NCBI GenBank assembly: GCA_023459095.1
Contig: JAEWVQ010000104.1
Coordinates: 1-15,710, forward strand
DNA length: 15,710 nt
Source: Pseudomonadota bacterium
GTDB taxonomy: Bacteria; Pseudomonadota; Gammaproteobacteria; Burkholderiales; Rhodocyclaceae
Direction: 5' to 3'
Made by a program: the position numbers and the translations under genes. Position 1 is the stretch's first letter. Each line of letters starts with the position of its first letter. The notes beneath the pieces were generated by a model. It did no database searches, had not been told where the DNA came from, and was given only the letters and a program-made list of their open reading frames with translations. Below, one piece after another: positions 4,984 through 12,402 of this stretch.

Positions 4984-6804
4984 TCAGGCCGCCTGGCGGG
5001 CGTCGAGACGGATCTTGACGAAGGAGCCGGGGGCGTCTTCGAGCGCCTTGAGCTTGCCTTTCGCCGGGTCGCGCGGGGCGACCTCTTCGGTGTCGTGGGC
5101 AACGACCCAGGCCTGCCAGTCGGTCCACCACGAGCCGGCCTGCTGCTGGGCGCCGGCAAACCATTCGTCGGCGGTGGCCGGCAGCTTGGCGGCCGGGTTC
5201 AGCCAGTAGCCGTACTTGTTGGCCGCGGGCGGATTGACGATGCCGGCGATGTGGCCCGAGCCGCCCAGCACGAAGCGCACCGGACCGCTGAAATTGCGCG
5301 CGCCCATGTAGGTGCTCTTCCACGGCGCGATATGGTCCTCGATCGCGGAGATGAAATAGCACGGCACCTTGATCTTGCCGAGGTCGATCGGCACGCCGTC
5401 GATCTCGACGCCGCCGGGCTCGACCAGGCGGTTCTCCATGTACATGCTGCGCAGGTAGAAGCTGTGCATCTTGGCGGGCATGCGGGTGGAGTCGGAGTTC
5501 CAGTACAGCAGGTCGAAGGGGAAGGGGTCCTTGCCCATCAGGTAGTTGTTCACCACGAACGACCAGATCAGGTCGTTGGCGCGCATCATGTTGAAGGTGC
5601 CGGCCATCTCGGAGCCTTCGAGGTAGCCGCGCTCGAACATCTTCTTCTCGAGGCTGGAGACCTGCTGCTCGTCGATGAACACGCCCAGCTCGCCCGGCTC
5701 GGAGAAGTCGGTCATGGTGGTGAAGAAGGTGGCGGCGGCGATGCGCTTTTCCTTCTTCGCGGCGAGGTAGGCGAGCGTGGTGGCGAGCAGGGTGCCGCCC
5801 AGGCAGTAGCCGACGGCATTGACTTCCTTCTCGCCGGTCTGCTTCTCGATCGCGTCGAGCGCCGCGAGCACGCCTTCCTGGACGTAGGACTCGAAGGTCT
5901 TCTCGGCCTGGCGCTCGTCGGGGTTCACCCACGAGATCACGAACACGGTGTGGCCCTGATCGACGCACCACTTGATGTAGGAGTTCTTCTCGCGCAGGTC
6001 GAGGATGTAGAACTTGTTGATCCAGGGCGGGATGATCAGCAGCGGGCGCTTGAGCACCTTGTCGGTGCTCGGCGTGTACTGGATGAGCTGCATCATGTCG
6101 GTCTGCAGCACGACCTTGCCCGGCGTGGTGGCGACGTTCTTGCCGAGCTCGAAGGCCGTGGTGTCGGTCATCTTCACGCGCAGCTGGCCGCCGCCGTCCT
6201 CGACGTCGCGCAGCAGGTTGTTCAGCCCCTTTAGCAGGTTCTGGCCGTGGCTGCGCACCGTTTCGCGGAACACCTCGGGGTTGGTCACCGCGAAGTTCGA
6301 CGGGCTCAGCGCGTCGATGTACTGGCGGGTGTAGAAATTGACCTTCTTCTGGGTCTGCTCGTCGAGGCCGTCCACGCAGCACACGGTGTCGTGGATGTGG
6401 CGCGCGGTGATCAGGTAGGACTGCTTGATGAAGTCGAACAGGAAGTGCTGCTCCCACTCCTCGTCCTTGAAGCGCTTGTCCGACTTCTCGGGCATCGCCA
6501 CCGGCGCCGCGCTCATGCCGGCGAAGCGCAGCATGGAGTGCTGCCACAGCGAGAAGTAGTCCCACACCAGGTTCATCTGCGCCTGGGCGAGCTTGTACGG
6601 ATTGGCCAGCAGCTTGGCCATCATGTCCATGAAGGCCTGGGCGATGCCCAGTTCGTCGGCCGGGGCCGCGACGCCTTTCTTCAGCTGGCGCTGGACATGC
6701 TCGCTGATCAGGTGCGAGGCGCGCTTGGCGACCTCGGCGTAGGTCTTGGCGACTTCCTTCGGATCGGGCAGCTCGGGATGCGGGGTCTCGTGCGGTGCGG
6801 CCAT
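4984..6804 (-). CDS. phaC: class I poly(3-hydroxyalkanoate) synthase
   Basis: A 606-residue PHA synthase, polymerising 3-hydroxyacyl-CoA (chiefly 3-hydroxybutyryl-CoA) into storage granules in the cytoplasm. The N-terminal region (about 50-240) holds the PhaC N-domain, including the FLFDFIKQSYL block. The alpha/beta-hydrolase domain carries the synthase lipase-like box GYCLGG with nucleophile Cys334. The remaining triad members are Asp490 in SAIEDHIAPW and His518 in GGSGHIAG. The PPWINKFYILDL stretch and length are typical of class I enzymes, which act without PhaE or PhaR subunits. It starts 43 nt after the MBL-fold gene on the same strand, with GGAG about 10 nt before the ATG, so the two are probably co-transcribed. 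It ends in a strong terminator. The usual partners phaB, phaP and phaR are not adjacent; the thiolase at 9119 is the only other possible PHA enzyme here. Confidence 0.96.
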   Translation of the reverse strand: MAAPHETPHPELPDPKEVAKTYAEVAKRASHLISEHVQRQLKKGVAAPADELGIAQAFMDMMAKLLANPYKLAQAQMNLVWDYFSLWQHSMLRFAGMSAAPVAMPEKSDKRFKDEEWEQHFLFDFIKQSYLITARHIHDTVCCVDGLDEQTQKKVNFYTRQYIDALSPSNFAVTNPEVFRETVRSHGQNLLKGLNNLLRDVEDGGGQLRVKMTDTTAFELGKNVATTPGKVVLQTDMMQLIQYTPSTDKVLKRPLLIIPPWINKFYILDLREKNSYIKWCVDQGHTVFVISWVNPDERQAEKTFESYVQEGVLAALDAIEKQTGEKEVNAVGYCLGGTLLATTLAYLAAKKEKRIAAATFFTTMTDFSEPGELGVFIDEQQVSSLEKKMFERGYLEGSEMAGTFNMMRANDLIWSFVVNNYLMGKDPFPFDLLYWNSDSTRMPAKMHSFYLRSMYMENRLVEPGGVEIDGVPIDLGKIKVPCYFISAIEDHIAPWKSTYMGARNFSGPVRFVLGGSGHIAGIVNPPAANKYGYWLNPAAKLPATADEWFAGAQQQAGSWWTDWQAWVVAHDTEEVAPRDPAKGKLKALEDAPGSFVKIRLDARQAA

Positions 6805-6847
6805 TGTTGTTCGGCTCCAGGTGTCGAACGGTGCGGGACGGGACCGT

Positions 6848-7876
6848 TCAGCGGGTCGTGATGTATCGGATTGCGCCGTCGCCCTCTTCCATCCGGCGCA
6901 GCCTGCCTTGCTGTTCGAGGTGGTTCAGGTGGGCGATCGCCTCTCCCATGGCGAACATCACCTGATGGGTATCCAGCTCGCGCGGGAACAACGTGCTCAG
7001 CAACTCGGCTGCCGAACGGGGGCTGCCACAGGCGGCCACCAGTTCGTCGCAGCGGTCGCGGTGATGGGCGATGAGCTGATCGACGCGCGCATGAATACCC
7101 CGGAAGGGTCGGCCGTGGGATGGTAGCACGAGCGTATTGTCGGGCAAGTTACGCAGCGCCCGGAGTGAGTCGAGGAACCAGCCCAGCGGATCGCCGGTGG
7201 GCATCGCCGCGGGCAGGCTGATGTTGGTCGAGATGCGCGGCAGCAGCATGTCGCCGGAAACCAGCACACCCAGTGCCTCGCAATACAGGCTGGCATGCTC
7301 GGGCGAATGGCCGTAGCCCACGATCACGCGCCAGTCGTGTCCGCCGATGGCGATGCGGTCGCCGTCGAACAGGCGGTGGTAGCGGTCGGGCAGCTCGGGC
7401 GCGCCGCGGCGGTAGGTGTTGCCGCGTTCGTTGAATGCGGCGAGACGGCGGTCGTCGAGGCCGTGGGCGGCGAACTGGGCGACCATATCGGGGATCGCAT
7501 AGCCCGGGGTCTGGCCCCAGATCGCATGGGCGCCGAAGTACTCGCCGAGCGTCATCAGCACCTGGCCGCGATCGCGCGCCGCGAGCCAGCTGGCGAGGCC
7601 GACGTGGTCGGGGTGACAGTGGGTGACAATGACGCGCGCCAGCGGGCGGCGCTCGGCGCTCAGCGCCTGGTCCCAGTGGGCGCGGATCTCCGCGGTATCG
7701 ACGCCGCTGTCGATCGCGGCGAGGCGGTCGCCGTCGTCGAGCAGCCAGACGTTGATGTGGTCGAGCGCGAACGGCAGCGGCATGCGCACCCAGCCGATGC
7801 CGGGGGCGACCGGGAATACCGCACCGGCGGGCGGGGTGTCGTCGAAGGGGTAGTGGAGGGCGGAGGCTGCGTTCAT
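6848..7876 (-). CDS. metallo-beta-lactamase-fold hydrolase with C-terminal winged-helix
   Basis: A 342-residue MBL-fold enzyme. The two-metal site is complete: His86, His88, Asp90 and His91 in THCHPDH, His190 in GYGHSPEH, Asp209 in SGDMLL and His254 in PSHGRP. The last 75 or so residues (about 265-342) resemble the winged-helix tail (BLACT_WH) seen in LACTB2-like enzymes and many acyl-thioester or RNA hydrolases. No signal peptide is visible. Family members include glyoxalase II-like thioesterases, lactonases and nucleases, so the substrate is not fixed. It is the first gene of the probable MBL-phaC operon and is divergent from the MerR regulator. This suggests a link to acyl-CoA or hydroxyacyl metabolism, for example thioester hydrolysis, but that is inference. 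Confidence 0.85.
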   Translation of the reverse strand: MNAASALHYPFDDTPPAGAVFPVAPGIGWVRMPLPFALDHINVWLLDDGDRLAAIDSGVDTAEIRAHWDQALSAERRPLARVIVTHCHPDHVGLASWLAARDRGQVLMTLGEYFGAHAIWGQTPGYAIPDMVAQFAAHGLDDRRLAAFNERGNTYRRGAPELPDRYHRLFDGDRIAIGGHDWRVIVGYGHSPEHASLYCEALGVLVSGDMLLPRISTNISLPAAMPTGDPLGWFLDSLRALRNLPDNTLVLPSHGRPFRGIHARVDQLIAHHRDRCDELVAACGSPRSAAELLSTLFPRELDTHQVMFAMGEAIAHLNHLEQQGRLRRMEEGDGAIRYITTR

Positions 7877-7924
7877 GGAATCCTCGATGGGGTGGCGTCG
7901 GGGCCGGCATTGCCGAAACCCCCG

Positions 7925-7956
7925 AAATCTGCTTAACTTTTCCGCGTTGCAGATTT
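7925..7956. promoter_or_regulatory. 32-bp dyad in the MBL/MerR divergent intergenic region
   Basis: AAATCTGC (7925-7932) and GCAGATTT (7949-7956) are exact inverted repeats with a 16-bp centre. The dyad sits in the AT-richer part of the 143-bp divergent region and could be an operator for the MBL-phaC unit, the MerR gene, or both. TTGCAG (7947-7952) in the right arm could also act as a -35 for the MerR gene with AACAAT (7971-7976). No known regulator is assigned. Confidence 0.45.
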
Positions 7957-8019
7957 ATTTATCAAAATAAAACAATGTCTTGCCGGAAGCCTTCGGGCGG
8001 TCGGCGACGGCATCGGATC

Positions 8020-8463
8020 ATGGCCAGCGAACAAACCTACACCATCACCGAACTTGCGCGCGAGTTCGACATCACTCCCCGGGCGATCCGCTTCTACGAG
8101 GATCAGGGGCTGTTGACCCCGTCGCGCGCCGGGCGCACCCGGGTGTATTCCAAGGCCGACCGCACCCGCCTGAAGCTGACGCTGCGCGGCAAGCGCCTCG
8201 GCCTGTCGCTCGCTGAGATCAGCGAACTGCTCGGCATGTACGGCGGCGTGCGCAATTCGGCGCCGCAGCTCGAACACTTCCTCAAGGTGCTGGCCGCGCG
8301 CCGCGCCACGCTCGAGCAGCAGCGCATCGACATCGAGGCGGTGCTGCTCGAAATCGACATGGTCGAGAAGCAGTGCCACGCCTTGCTCGGCCACAACGCC
8401 GAAGGGGCCGCCGCCGCCCGTGCCGAGCTGGTGCGCCACATCGACAGCGCCAGCACCGCTTGA
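8020..8463 (+). CDS. MerR-family transcriptional regulator, LiuR-like
   Basis: A 147-residue regulator. Residues 6-44 form the MerR winged HTH (YTITELAREFDITPRAIRFYEDQGLL and the wing R--GRTRVYS--DR). Residues about 55-75 carry KRLGLSLAEISELL. A long helix (about 82-123) would be the antiparallel dimer coiled coil. The C-terminus lacks the Cys metal-binding set of metal-sensing MerR proteins; only one Cys is present. It resembles LiuR, which controls leucine/isovalerate and other acyl-CoA degradation genes in proteobacteria; the symbol is withheld because this rests on memory. The ATG at 8020 (MASEQ) is preferred over the in-frame ATG at 7975, which adds a basic, low-complexity leader and lacks a ribosome site. 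It is followed by the operator-like array at 8481 and the acyl-CoA genes. A T8 run (8464-8471) follows the stop. Confidence 0.85.
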   Translation: MASEQTYTITELAREFDITPRAIRFYEDQGLLTPSRAGRTRVYSKADRTRLKLTLRGKRLGLSLAEISELLGMYGGVRNSAPQLEHFLKVLAARRATLEQQRIDIEAVLLEIDMVEKQCHALLGHNAEGAAAARAELVRHIDSASTA

Positions 8464-8469
8464 TTTTTT

Positions 8470-8501
8470 TTGCCGTTTGTTTACGTTTACGTCAACGTAA
8501 T
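8470..8501 (+). promoter_or_regulatory. MerR-type promoter/operator for the thioesterase-thiolase-ACAD genes
   Basis: TTACGTTTACGTCAACGTAA (8481-8500) has perfect outer arms TTACGTT/AACGTAA and three ACGT cores spaced exactly 6 bp apart (8483, 8489, 8495). It lies in a possible elongated promoter: TTGCCG (8470-8475), a 20-bp spacer, then CGTAAT (8496-8501). Overlong 19-20 bp spacers bridged by a palindrome are the hallmark of MerR-family targets. The adjacent LiuR-like gene is the obvious binder. The sub-sequence TTTACGTTTACGTCAA is, as I recall, close to the published LiuR motif. Confidence 0.65.
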
Positions 8502-8562
8502 TGAGCAGTCAAGCACTGCGCGCCACAACAACGAGAGCCCAGCCAGCCCGAGGAGACGTCCG

Positions 8563-9030
8563 ATGCGCCACGAAATGCCGCTGTTCCAGCCCAAGGACCC
8601 CGACTACGCCGCCCGCGTGCGGGCAAGTTTCGCGCTGCAGCAGGCGATGAGCCTGATCGGCGCCGAGCTGGCCGTGGTCGAGCCGGGCTGCACCGAAATC
8701 CATTTGCCGTGGCGCGCGCAGATCACCCAGCAGCACGGCTACATCCACGGCGGCATCGTCGGCATGATCGCCGACTCGGCCGCCGGCTATGCGGCGAACA
8801 CGCTGACCCCGGCCGACACCAGCGTGCTCACCGTCGAATACAAGCTCAACCTGATCGCGCCCGCCGAAGGCCAGCGCCTGGTGGCGCGCGGCGAGGTGAT
8901 CAAGCCCGGGCGCACCTTGCTGATTACGCGCGCCGAGGTGTTCGCGATCCGCGACGAGCAGTGGAATCTGTGCGCGGTCATGCAGCAGACGATCATGGCC
9001 ATGCACGGCAAGAAGGAGGCGGGCGCCTGA
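8563..9030 (+). CDS. PaaI-family hotdog-fold thioesterase
   Basis: A 155-residue single hotdog domain. The central HGY-HGGIVGMIADSAAGYAA block (about 58-77) is the PaaI/YdiI-type signature, with the HGG turn and Asp71 in the helix that usually contributes the catalytic acid. TVEYKLNLIAPAEG and the GEVIKPGRTLLITRAEV strands complete the fold. Members hydrolyse acyl-CoA thioesters, often to relieve dead-end acyl-CoAs during aromatic or fatty-acid breakdown. The start at 8563 has AGGAG 7 nt upstream. An in-frame extension to 8470 would run through the operator and gives a non-conserved leader. It is the first gene after the MerR-type promoter and is followed by a thiolase, so it most likely serves the same acyl-CoA pathway. 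Confidence 0.9.
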   Translation: MRHEMPLFQPKDPDYAARVRASFALQQAMSLIGAELAVVEPGCTEIHLPWRAQITQQHGYIHGGIVGMIADSAAGYAANTLTPADTSVLTVEYKLNLIAPAEGQRLVARGEVIKPGRTLLITRAEVFAIRDEQWNLCAVMQQTIMAMHGKKEAGA

Positions 9031-9041
9031 GCGCGCCGCCG

Positions 9042-9083
9042 CGACGGCGCCCGGCCCCCGGTACGGGCCGGGCGCCTCCGTCG
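9042..9083 (+). repeat. very stable intercistronic hairpin between thioesterase and thiolase
   Basis: GGCGCCCGGCCC (9046-9057) and GGGCCGGGCGCC (9065-9076) are exactly complementary with a 7-nt loop. The stem continues as CGAC/GTCG (9042-9045 with 9080-9083) past a 3-nt bulge. It starts 12 nt after the thioesterase stop. No U-run follows, so it looks more like an mRNA processing/stability element or partial attenuator than a simple terminator. Confidence 0.6.
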
Positions 9084-9118
9084 ATTGAAAACCGATTGAA
9101 CCGCAAGGAGAAACCAGC

Positions 9119-10327
9119 ATGTCCGACCCGATCGTGATCGTATCCGTCGCCCGCACCCCGATGGGGGGCTTCCAGGGCGAACTCGCCGGCCTGACCGGGC
9201 CCCAGCTCGGGGCCGTGGCGATCAAGGCCGCGGTCGAGCGTGCGCGTCTTGCGCCCGAGCAGGTGCAGGAAGTGATCATGGGCTGTGTGCTGCCCGCCGG
9301 CGTCGGCCAGGCGCCGGCGCGTCAGGCTGCGCTGGGCGCCGGCCTGCCGCTGGCCGCCGGCTGCACCACGATCAACAAGGTGTGCGGTTCCGGCATGAAG
9401 GCGACCATGCTCGCCCACGACCTGCTGCTCGCCGGCACCAACGAGGTGATGGTGGCGGGCGGCATGGAGTCGATGTCGAACGCGCCCTATCTGCTGCCGA
9501 AGGCGCGCGGCGGCTATCGTCTCGGCCACGGCCAGCTGCTCGACCACATGTTCCTCGACGGCCTGGAAGACAGCTACTCCAAGGAGAACAAGGGCCGCCT
9601 GATGGGCACCTTCGCCGAAGATTGCGCCGGCCATTTCGATTTCAGCCGTGCGGCGCAGGATGCGTTCGCGGTGGCGTCCACCGAGCGCGCGCAGGCGGCG
9701 ATCAATGGCGGCGCCTTTACCTGGGAGGTCGTGCCGGTGACGGTGGCCGGGCGCAAGGGCGAGGTGGTGGTCGACCGTGACGAGCAGCCGCTGAAGGCGC
9801 AGCTCGACAAGATCGGCACGCTGAAGCCGGCGTTCAAGAAGGACGGCACGGTGACCGCGGCGAACTCGTCGTCGATTTCCGATGGCGCGGCGGCGCTGGT
9901 GCTGATGCGCAAGTCGACCGCCGACAAGCTCGGCCTGGCGCCGCTGGCGACCATCGTCGGCCACGCCACCCACGCCCAGGAGCCGCAGTGGTTCACCACC
10001 GCGCCGGTGGGCGCGATGCAGAAGGTGCTGGCGAAGGCGGGCTGGGGCGTGGGCGACGTCGATCTGTGGGAGATCAACGAGGCCTTCGCGGTGGTGACGA
10101 TGGCGGCGATGAAGGAGCTGAATCTGCCGCACGACAAGGTCAACGTGAATGGCGGCGCGTGTGCGCTCGGCCATCCGATCGGCGCGTCGGGCGCGCGCAT
10201 CCTGGTGACGCTGATCGGCGCGCTGCGCCGGCGCGGGCTCAAGCGCGGCGTCGCCAGCCTGTGCATCGGCGGCGGCGAGGCCACGGCGATGGCGATCGAA
10301 CTGAATGCGTCGGTGGCCTGCGGCTGA
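9119..10327 (+). CDS. thiolase (acetyl-CoA C-acetyltransferase type)
   Basis: A 402-residue type II thiolase, condensing two acetyl-CoA or cleaving acetoacetyl-/3-ketoacyl-CoA. All catalytic elements are present: nucleophile Cys89 in NKVCGSGMK, Asn320 in the NEAFA motif, His352 in GHPIGASGAR, and the acid/base Cys382 in SLCIGGG. Its length and these motifs match acetoacetyl-CoA thiolases (AtoB/PhaA type) better than the longer FadA/FadI or SCP forms. A clear AAGGAG lies 8 nt before the ATG. It follows the thioesterase by 88 nt, across a strong hairpin, and precedes an acyl-CoA dehydrogenase. In context it probably completes short or branched acyl-CoA degradation. It could equally supply acetoacetyl-CoA for PHA synthesis by the nearby PhaC. 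Chain-length preference is not readable from the motifs. Confidence 0.93.
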   Translation: MSDPIVIVSVARTPMGGFQGELAGLTGPQLGAVAIKAAVERARLAPEQVQEVIMGCVLPAGVGQAPARQAALGAGLPLAAGCTTINKVCGSGMKATMLAHDLLLAGTNEVMVAGGMESMSNAPYLLPKARGGYRLGHGQLLDHMFLDGLEDSYSKENKGRLMGTFAEDCAGHFDFSRAAQDAFAVASTERAQAAINGGAFTWEVVPVTVAGRKGEVVVDRDEQPLKAQLDKIGTLKPAFKKDGTVTAANSSSISDGAAALVLMRKSTADKLGLAPLATIVGHATHAQEPQWFTTAPVGAMQKVLAKAGWGVGDVDLWEINEAFAVVTMAAMKELNLPHDKVNVNGGACALGHPIGASGARILVTLIGALRRRGLKRGVASLCIGGGEATAMAIELNASVACG

Positions 10328-10380
10328 GAGCTTCTTCGCGGCTCGACGGTTTGCGCATTGAAACGCCGGCCGCTCCGGGG

Positions 10381-10509
10381 GTTCGTTCCGCCTCCTGCGG
10401 AACTCGCCCTGCGGGCTCGGACAGTCCTCGGAGGCTCCACGACCCCCCGCACGTCCGGCTGGCGTTGCTGGTTGCTGAACTTCTCTTGATGCGAAGGTCT
10501 TGCCTTCGC
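10381..10509. repeat. structured intergenic element, candidate dispersed palindromic repeat
   Basis: The 193-bp gap between the thiolase and the acyl-CoA dehydrogenase is non-coding but full of short palindromes. TTCCGC-CTCCT-GCGGAA spans 10386-10402, GCCC-TGC-GGGC lies near 10406-10416, and GCCTCC (10390-10395) is inverted as GGAGGC (10430-10435). Just upstream of the next gene is GCGAAGG-N5-CCTTCGC (10491-10509). The first part resembles small REP-like elements of high-GC betaproteobacteria. Only one copy is in the window, so repetition is not shown. Confidence 0.4.
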
Positions 10510-10520
10510 CTGGAAACACC

Positions 10521-11654
10521 ATGATTCTGACCTCCGAACAGGAACTCATCCGCGACTCCATCCGCGCCTTCGCGCAGGAGCGCCTCGCCCCCTTCGCCGC
10601 CGAATGGGACCGCAACCACACTTTCCCGCGGGAGGCGCTGAGGGAGCTCGGCGAGCTTGGCGCGCTCGGCATGGTGGTGCCGGAAGAATGGGGCGGCGCC
10701 GGCATGGACTACATGAGCCTGGTGCTGGCGCTCGAAGAGATCGCCGCCGGCGACGGCGCCACCTCCACCATCGTCAGCGTGCAGAACTCGCTGGCCTGCG
10801 GCATTCCCGCCAAGTACGGCAGCGACGCGCAGAAGGAGACCTGGCTGAAGCCGCTGGCGCGCGGCGAGAAGCTCGGTTGCTTCTGCCTCACCGAGCCGCA
10901 CGTCGGCTCCGACGCTTCGGCGCTGCGCACCACCGCCGTCCGCGACGGTAATGAATGGGTGCTCAACGGCGTCAAGCAGTTCATCACCACCGGGCGCGAG
11001 GCCGATGTTGCGATCGTGTTCGCGGTCACCGACAAGGCCGCGGGCAAGAAAGGCATCTCCTGCTTTCTGGTGCCGACCGCGACGCCGGGCTACATCGTCG
11101 CCCGCATCGAGGAGAAGATGGGGCAGCGCGCCTCCGATACCGCGCAGATCCTGTTCGAGAACTGCCGCGTGCCCGCCGACGCGCTGCTCGGCGCCGAGGG
11201 CGAGGGTTACAAGATCGCGCTCTCCAACCTGGAGGCCGGGCGCATCGGCATCGCCTCGCAGTGCCTGGGCATGGCGCGCGCCGCGCTCGAAGCGGCGGTG
11301 AAGTACGCCCACGAGCGCGAGACCTTCGGCAAGCCGATCTTCGAGCATCAGGCGGTGAACTTCCGCCTCGCCGACATGGCCACCCGCCTGGAAGCCGCGC
11401 GCCAGCTGGTGTGGCATGCGGCGAGCCTGAAGGACGCGGGCAAGCCGTGCCTGAAGGAGGCGTCGATGGCCAAGCTGTTCGCCTCGGAGATGGCGGAGTC
11501 GGTGTGTTCCGACGCGATCCAGATCCACGGCGGCTATGGTTACGTGAGCGACTTCCCGGTCGAGCGCATCTACCGCGACGTGCGCGTGTGCCAGATCTAC
11601 GAAGGCGCTTCCGACATCCAGAAGCTGGTGATCGGGCGCGCGCTGGCGCAGTGA
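10521..11654 (+). CDS. acyl-CoA dehydrogenase (short/branched-chain type)
   Basis: A 377-residue FAD-dependent acyl-CoA dehydrogenase, oxidising acyl-CoA to 2-enoyl-CoA with electron-transfer flavoprotein as acceptor. Three domains are visible: the helical N-domain (about 1-115), the beta-domain with CFCLTEPHVGSDASALRT (121-137) and the FITTGREAD flavin loop, and the C-domain with ERETFGKPIFEHQA and GGYGYVSDFPVER-YRD. The catalytic base is Glu361 in QIYEGASDIQ, the position used by medium- and short-chain enzymes. It most resembles short-chain or 2-methyl-branched-chain dehydrogenases, but the exact substrate is not assignable. The ATG at 10521 starts right at the conserved ILTSEQELIRDSIR block. 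An upstream TTG at 10500 is in frame but sits inside the hairpin. It is separated from the thiolase by 193 bp and may be co-transcribed with it; a terminator follows. Confidence 0.93.
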   Translation: MILTSEQELIRDSIRAFAQERLAPFAAEWDRNHTFPREALRELGELGALGMVVPEEWGGAGMDYMSLVLALEEIAAGDGATSTIVSVQNSLACGIPAKYGSDAQKETWLKPLARGEKLGCFCLTEPHVGSDASALRTTAVRDGNEWVLNGVKQFITTGREADVAIVFAVTDKAAGKKGISCFLVPTATPGYIVARIEEKMGQRASDTAQILFENCRVPADALLGAEGEGYKIALSNLEAGRIGIASQCLGMARAALEAAVKYAHERETFGKPIFEHQAVNFRLADMATRLEAARQLVWHAASLKDAGKPCLKEASMAKLFASEMAESVCSDAIQIHGGYGYVSDFPVERIYRDVRVCQIYEGASDIQKLVIGRALAQ

Positions 11655-11684
11655 GCTGAGCGCGTGTCGTAGCGTTTCCATCCT

Positions 11685-11746
11685 GCGGGCAACGCGGGCG
11701 GCCGGCCTGGTCTCCTCCACCGGCCGCCCGTGCCCGCGGGATTTTT
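11685..11746 (+). terminator. two-layer intrinsic terminator after the acyl-CoA dehydrogenase
   Basis: An 11-bp perfect stem, CGGGCGGCCGG (11695-11705) with CCGGCCGCCCG (11720-11730), is enclosed by GCGGGCA (11685-11691) and TGCCCGC (11731-11737). It is closely followed by T5 at 11742-11746. It probably ends the thioesterase-thiolase-dehydrogenase unit. Confidence 0.75.
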
Positions 11747-11780
11747 CCACACTTTGTTCCGGGGCAGGGAGTGCCGTCCG

Positions 11781-12386
11781 ATGAGTGCCGCCGCGATCGA
11801 TTTCTGGTTCGATTTCTCCTCGCCCTACGGCTACTTCATGAGTGAGCGGATCGACGCGCTTGCCGCCCGTCACGGGCGCAGGGTGCGCTGGCGGCCGTAT
11901 CTGCTCGGCGCGGTGTACAAGCTGCTCGGCTCCCAGCCCCTGCCGGCGATTCCGCTCAAGGGGCCGTATTCGGTGCGCGACTTCGCGCGCAGCGCGCGCT
12001 TTCTCGGCATCGAGTGCCGCTTGCCGGAGAATTTTCCGGTCGCCACCCAGCATGCCGCGCGTGCCTTCTACTGTCTGGACGACGCCGAGGGCGCACTCGC
12101 CCATCGCTTCGCGCAGGCCGTGCTGCGTGCCTACTTCGTCGCCGGCCACGACATCTCGCAGGTCGAGGTGGTGCTGGACGTGGCCGCCGAGGCCGGGGCC
12201 GACCGCGTCGCGCTCGCCGCGGCGATCGGCAGCGACGCGGCCAAGGAGCGGCTGCGCCAGGTGTGCGCGACGGCGATCGAGGCCGGGGTGTTCGGTTCGC
12301 CCTATGTGATCGTCGACGGCGAGCCGTTCTGGGGCGTGGACCGTCTGCCGCAGATCGAGCGCTGGCTCGAAACCGGCGGCTTCTGA
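11781..12386 (+). CDS. 2-hydroxychromene-2-carboxylate isomerase / DsbA-family protein
   Basis: A 201-residue thioredoxin-fold protein of the GST-kappa/HCCA isomerase branch. The N-terminal FWFDFSSPYGYF places Ser13-Ser14-Pro15-Tyr16 where DsbA has CxxC. In this branch the Ser contacts glutathione, so this is not a disulfide oxidoreductase. The helical insert spans about 55-160. The cis-proline loop GVFGSPYVIVDGEPFWGVDRL (about 169-189) matches the family. HCCA isomerases act in naphthalene-type degradation, but many homologues lie outside such pathways and have unknown GSH-dependent isomerase roles. No aromatic-degradation gene is adjacent. The start at 11781 has GGGAG about 10 nt upstream, and an in-frame extension to 11730 would run into the terminator's T-run. 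It converges on the AraC gene with a 16-nt gap. Confidence 0.87.
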   Translation: MSAAAIDFWFDFSSPYGYFMSERIDALAARHGRRVRWRPYLLGAVYKLLGSQPLPAIPLKGPYSVRDFARSARFLGIECRLPENFPVATQHAARAFYCLDDAEGALAHRFAQAVLRAYFVAGHDISQVEVVLDVAAEAGADRVALAAAIGSDAAKERLRQVCATAIEAGVFGSPYVIVDGEPFWGVDRLPQIERWLETGGF

Positions 12387-12402
12387 TCCGCGGCGGCGCC
12401 GC

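Noticed and set aside
4895..6565. 556-codon minus-strand frame overlapping phaC
   Set aside because: Same strand as phaC but in another frame; phaC has complete PHA synthase motifs and this does not.
7975..8019. Upstream ATG for the MerR regulator
   Set aside because: No ribosome site and a basic non-conserved leader; MerR proteins normally begin just before the HTH, as from 8020.
8446..8471. T8 run after the MerR stop, with AGCG/CGCT stem, as a terminator
   Set aside because: The stem has only four pairs and a 7-nt loop; at most a very weak terminator, and the T-run also borders the next promoter.
8470..8562. Upstream start for the thioesterase
   Set aside because: The extension runs through the promoter/operator and lacks a ribosome site; AGGAG precedes 8563.
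11781..12386. Thiol-disulfide oxidoreductase DsbA
   Set aside because: The CxxC site is replaced by SSPY and there is no signal peptide, so the GSH-dependent isomerase branch is preferred.
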